Shown: in pieces, positions 60,364 through 64,000 of the stretch
How the letters are laid out: the number at the start of each line of letters is the position of its first letter
Numbering within the stretch: position 1 is the first letter of the stretch
NCBI RefSeq assembly: GCF_012843315.1
Contig: NZ_JABAEX010000008.1
Location: 1-64,000 of the forward strand
DNA length: 64,000 nt
Direction: 5' to 3'
From: Streptococcus sp. WB01_FAA12
GTDB taxonomy: Bacteria; Bacillota; Bacilli; Lactobacillales; Streptococcaceae
Program-made: the position numbers and the translations under genes
Notes under the pieces: model-generated
The model's database searches: none
What the model was told of the DNA's origin: nothing
What the model saw: the letters and a program-made list of their open reading frames with translations, nothing else

Positions 60364-61361
60364 TCTGGACAACCAGTTTAAAAATCGTCTTTTTTCATGT
60401 TTTGATTTTTGTGCTTATAGGCTATGAATTTACGCAAGGAAGTAATTACGTTCTTTTCACCTTGTTCTTCTGGGCAGGGAGCTTGCTGCTGATTACTTTT
60501 TATCATATTTTGAAATTGCTCCGAAAAATCGACAGGGAAATAAAAATGCTAAAGAGCGAGAAGTTTTTAGAAGAAAATCAAAGCCAGCTTTTTCGAATTG
60601 AGGAAATGCTAGAAGTTTATAGTGATTTACGGAGCAGCCACCAAGAAAATGCTCGTCTTCTAGAAAGAGAGCAGCAGCATAATCAGGAGTTGATTTTACA
60701 GTTATCAGCGACATCGCACGATTTGAAAACGCCCTTAACTGTGATTAAGGGGAATGCTGAGCTCTTGGAATTGGCGCAGTTGAGCCAGCCGCAGGCAGAC
60801 TATGCTGCTGAGATTTTGCAGGCCAGTCACAAGATGGAAGAGTATTGTGGCTCTTTGATTGATTACGCTAAGACTTTTCAGATTGATGCTAATCAGTTCA
60901 GTCAGCTTTCATTGGAGGACTTTTTGGCTGATCTCCAGGACGACTGGGCACTGTTCAGCAAACAGGAAAGCTATCATTTTTATCTCAAAGAAGATTGTGA
61001 TCTTAGTCTGATTTTGTCAATTCATTTGGATTATCTCAAGCGAGCTCTGCTCAATATTTTACTGAATGCGCTTGAATATGCTGACCAGAATCAAAAGGAA
61101 GTGAAGCTGACGGTATCAGTGCAGCAGGACCAGTTGATTTTTGCTATCTGGAACAATGGCCCTGCATTTTCAGAGGAGATGCTGCTGGGAGCAGACCAAC
61201 TCTTTTACCAGAGTGACCAAAGCCGCAATTCAGCTAATCCCCATCATGGTATCGGCTTAGCCTTTTCTAAGCAGGTCGCTCTCTTGCACGGTGGTCGTCT
61301 GACCCTGCTCAATCCAGACCAAGGAGGAGCCTGTGTCGAGTTGACAATTTTATTAAAATAA
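60330..61361 (+). CDS. sensor histidine kinase
   Basis: 343 residues. Two membrane helices (about 16-32 and 41-60) with almost no outer loop between them, so the sensor is of the intramembrane type often found with BceAB- or LanFEG-like transporters. Coiled linker 65-120, H-box LSATSHDLKTPLTV with His130, N-box ALLNILLNALEYA, G boxes around IWNNGPAFSEE and HHGIGLAFSKQ. Cognate of the overlapping regulator; last gene of the module. Confidence 0.93.
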   Translation: MAIRTRNFKSLVWTTSLKIVFFHVLIFVLIGYEFTQGSNYVLFTLFFWAGSLLLITFYHILKLLRKIDREIKMLKSEKFLEENQSQLFRIEEMLEVYSDLRSSHQENARLLEREQQHNQELILQLSATSHDLKTPLTVIKGNAELLELAQLSQPQADYAAEILQASHKMEEYCGSLIDYAKTFQIDANQFSQLSLEDFLADLQDDWALFSKQESYHFYLKEDCDLSLILSIHLDYLKRALLNILLNALEYADQNQKEVKLTVSVQQDQLIFAIWNNGPAFSEEMLLGADQLFYQSDQSRNSANPHHGIGLAFSKQVALLHGGRLTLLNPDQGGACVELTILLK

Positions 61362-61490
61362 ATGAGGCTGGAAGATCATAAAAACGCATAATACCAAGTG
61401 TTCAAAAAACTTGATATTATGCGTTTTATCTTTTATCGTGTAAAGATTTACTGGATTTTTCTTCAAATTGAGTTTTATCCAGCCTCGTTT
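61360..61490. repeat. 131-bp element with inverted ends
   Basis: Left end AAATGAGGCTGGA and right end TCCAGCCTCGTTT are inverted copies (12 of 13). Inside is a nested palindrome: AAAACGCATAATA (61380-61392 region) pairs with TATTATGCGTTTT (61413-61425 region), with CAAGT/ACTTG further in. It overlaps the end of the kinase gene by two bases and stops two bases before the DUF1846 stop codon. It looks like a small non-coding repeat or MITE and would also act as a hairpin at the 3' end of both transcripts. Confidence 0.65.
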
Positions 61491-61492
61491 AA

Positions 61493-62977
61493 TTACTTCC
61501 GATACAAGCGATCATATTGGTAGAATGGGTCAAAGGTAACGTTGATACCCAATTTGCGTAGGACATTCTTGTCTTCGTCAGTCAAGATGATGGTTGAGTG
61601 GGCTTCGCTTCCTTTGAGGTTACCAAGTTCCTTCATGGCACGAGCAGCATCAGGGTTTTCCATGGCTGTAATGGCAAGGGCAATCAGGATTTCATTTGAG
61701 TGCAGGCGCGGATTGCGACTGCCTAGATGATTGATTTTAAGACCTTGGATTGGTTTGACAACTTCAGGCTCGATTAGTTTTACTTCTTTAGCGATGTTAG
61801 CGGATTTCTTGATGGCATTGATCAAGGCAGCGGCTGTTGGGCCAAAGAGTTCTGAGTTTTTACCAGTGACAATGTCACCAGATGGCAATTCGAGAGCTAG
61901 GGCAGGTCCGCCAGTTTCATCAGCCTTTTGACGTGCTGCGACAGCAACTTTACGGTCTGCAGGTGTGATACCGAGGTCGTTCATGAGAAGTTCAATCTTC
62001 TTGACAGCAGTTTCTCCGACTTTTTCAGCTTTGAAATCAAGAACGGTTTGATAGTAGCGACGGATGATTTCTTGTTTAGAAGCTTCGATAGCGGCTTCAT
62101 TATCTGTAATAGCAAAACCAACCATGTTGACACCCATGTCTGTCGGTGAAGCGTATGGAGATTCTCCTAGGATACGTTCTAGCATGCGCTTGAGCACTGG
62201 GAAAATTTCGATATCACGGTTGTAGTTGACCGTTGTTTCTCCGTAGGTTTGGAGATGGAAGGGGTCAATCATGTTGACATCGTCAAGGTCTGCGGTTGCA
62301 GCCTCGTAGGCCAAGTTGACTGGATGATGAAGGGGCAGGTTCCAGACTGGGAAGGTTTCAAATTTAGCGTAACCAGACTTGATACCGTTGATTTGGTCGT
62401 GGTACATATTGGACACACAGGTTGCCAATTTTCCAGAACCAGGTCCAGGAGCCGTTACGACGATTAACTTGCGACTGGTTTTGATGTAGTCGTTTTTCCC
62501 CATGCCTTCTGGAGAAATGATGTGATCCATATCCGTTGGGTATCCTTTGATTGGATAATGAAGATAAGAATCAATTCCGTTTTTCTCGAGTTGGTTGCGG
62601 AAGGCATCTGCAGCGGGTTGGCCAGCGTATTGTGTGATGACAACAGATCCGACAAAAATCCCCAATTCATTGAATTTGTCAATCAAACGAAGGACTTCTT
62701 GGTCATAAGAAATACCCAAGTCGCCACGTGCTTTGGAATGCTCGATATTGCTAGCATTAATGGCGATAACAACCTCAACCTGCTCTTTCAATTCTTGCAA
62801 GAGCTTGATTTTGTTATCAGGCTCATAACCAGGAAGTACACGAGCAGCGTGGAAATCTTCTAACATTTTGCCACCAAACTCTAGGTAGAGCTTGCCGTCA
62901 AATTGGTTAATACGCTCCAAAATGTGGTCGCGCTGTAGATTCAAATATTGTTCAGAACTAAAAGCTTGTTTTTTCAT
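61493..62977 (-). CDS. DUF1846 family protein
   Basis: 494 residues from ATG 62977 (AGAGGTAAAAAAA upstream); an ATG at 62998 has no ribosome site. DUF1846 signature parts: [40 protein letters not shown] (P-loop-like) and [20 protein letters not shown]. Structure-based work calls the family cytoplasmic with a nucleotide-binding fold; the role is unknown. Immediately upstream of dexB in pneumococcus too, divergently read. Confidence 0.92.
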   Translation of the reverse strand: MKKQAFSSEQYLNLQRDHILERINQFDGKLYLEFGGKMLEDFHAARVLPGYEPDNKIKLLQELKEQVEVVIAINASNIEHSKARGDLGISYDQEVLRLIDKFNELGIFVGSVVITQYAGQPAADAFRNQLEKNGIDSYLHYPIKGYPTDMDHIISPEGMGKNDYIKTSRKLIVVTAPGPGSGKLATCVSNMYHDQINGIKSGYAKFETFPVWNLPLHHPVNLAYEAATADLDDVNMIDPFHLQTYGETTVNYNRDIEIFPVLKRMLERILGESPYASPTDMGVNMVGFAITDNEAAIEASKQEIIRRYYQTVLDFKAEKVGETAVKKIELLMNDLGITPADRKVAVAARQKADETGGPALALELPSGDIVTGKNSELFGPTAAALINAIKKSANIAKEVKLIEPEVVKPIQGLKINHLGSRNPRLHSNEILIALAITAMENPDAARAMKELGNLKGSEAHSTIILTDEDKNVLRKLGINVTFDPFYQYDRLYRK

Positions 62978-63057
62978 TTTTTTACCTCTGATCTCCATTA
63001 TAATAAAAAATTGGAAGTTAGGAAACTATAAAGGTAAAAAAGAAATCAAAAAGATTA

Positions 63058-63095
63058 GGCAAACGCTTGCATAAAATTTTGAAAAGCGCTATCAT
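63058..63095 (+). promoter_or_regulatory. dexB promoter with overlapping CcpA cre site
   Basis: TTGCAT (63067-63072), 17-bp spacer, TATCAT (63090-63095). GGCAAACGCTTGCAT (63058-63072) is a cre on the reverse strand (13 of 15) and contains the -35. The layout matches the spuA promoter. Confidence 0.75.
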
Positions 63096-63120
63096 AGACT
63101 ATGGAATATCAAAATAATGA

Positions 63121-64000
<880 letters not shown>

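Overview
The window comes from a low-GC Firmicute. Protein sequences and gene neighbourhoods place it in the mitis group of Streptococcus, probably not S. pneumoniae itself: there is a pneumococcal-type BOX element, an ISL3-family (IS1167-like) remnant, a YSIRK/LPXTG-anchored pullulanase, and RpoB, RpoC, DinF and ilv proteins that match what I remember of pneumococcal proteins closely, but no lytA next to dinF. The species call is inference from memory; no database search was run.

Layout. 1-923: 3' end of a 5S rRNA and nine tRNA genes (Val-Asp-Lys-Leu-Thr-Gly-Leu-Arg-Pro), closed by a terminator. 930-1915: a decayed ISL3 element, a terminator and a BOX element that touches the stop codon of the next gene. 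1915-5631 (-): spuA pullulanase. 5790-13405: rpoB-rpoC with a long leader that contains an intrinsic terminator. 13655-18943: membrane protein, tsaE-acetyltransferase-LCP operon, then cinA-recA behind a cin-box-like competence site. 18965-21852: divergent acetyltransferase, dinF and yebC. 21862-28555: membrane protein; a MarR repressor with a heterodimeric ABC exporter; a PAP2 phosphatase; a LytTR regulator with a LiaF-like membrane protein. 28661-31611: rpmB, Asp23-family protein, fakA, lipoprotein. 31748-35442: six-gene ABC transporter and LiaS/NarL-type two-component operon. 35763-38993: rpsL-rpsG-fusA. 39258-43843: ilvB-ilvN-ilvC-ilvA. 43921-50460: SPFH protein, small HTH-like protein, glutamine-type ABC transporter (-), DUF2207 protein, uppP. 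50494-54107: dinB (-), pflB. 54180-57147: CtsR-type clpL locus with a 29-codon leader ORF, then luxS (-). 57433-61361: a lantibiotic-immunity-like ABC transporter (LanFEG type) with its own OmpR/HK pair. 61493-64000: DUF1846 protein (-) and the start of dexB, the gene that conventionally flanks the capsule locus.

Together these are core transcription, translation, competence/repair, branched-chain amino acid and mixed-acid fermentation genes, interspersed with four separate sensor/transporter modules for envelope stress or peptides. These are MarR-ABC/ABC, LytTR-LiaF-like, ABC-HK-RR (NarL type) and ABC-RR-HK (OmpR type). Each has a repeat or palindrome at its promoter that looks like the binding site of its own regulator. 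The most island-like part is the last module: it is richer in CTG/GCC codons by eye, sits between luxS and the DUF1846-dexB pair, has no lantibiotic precursor or modification genes beside it, and ends at a 131-bp element with inverted ends. spuA and dexB, both alpha-glucan genes, share a promoter design in which a CcpA cre site overlaps the -35 box.
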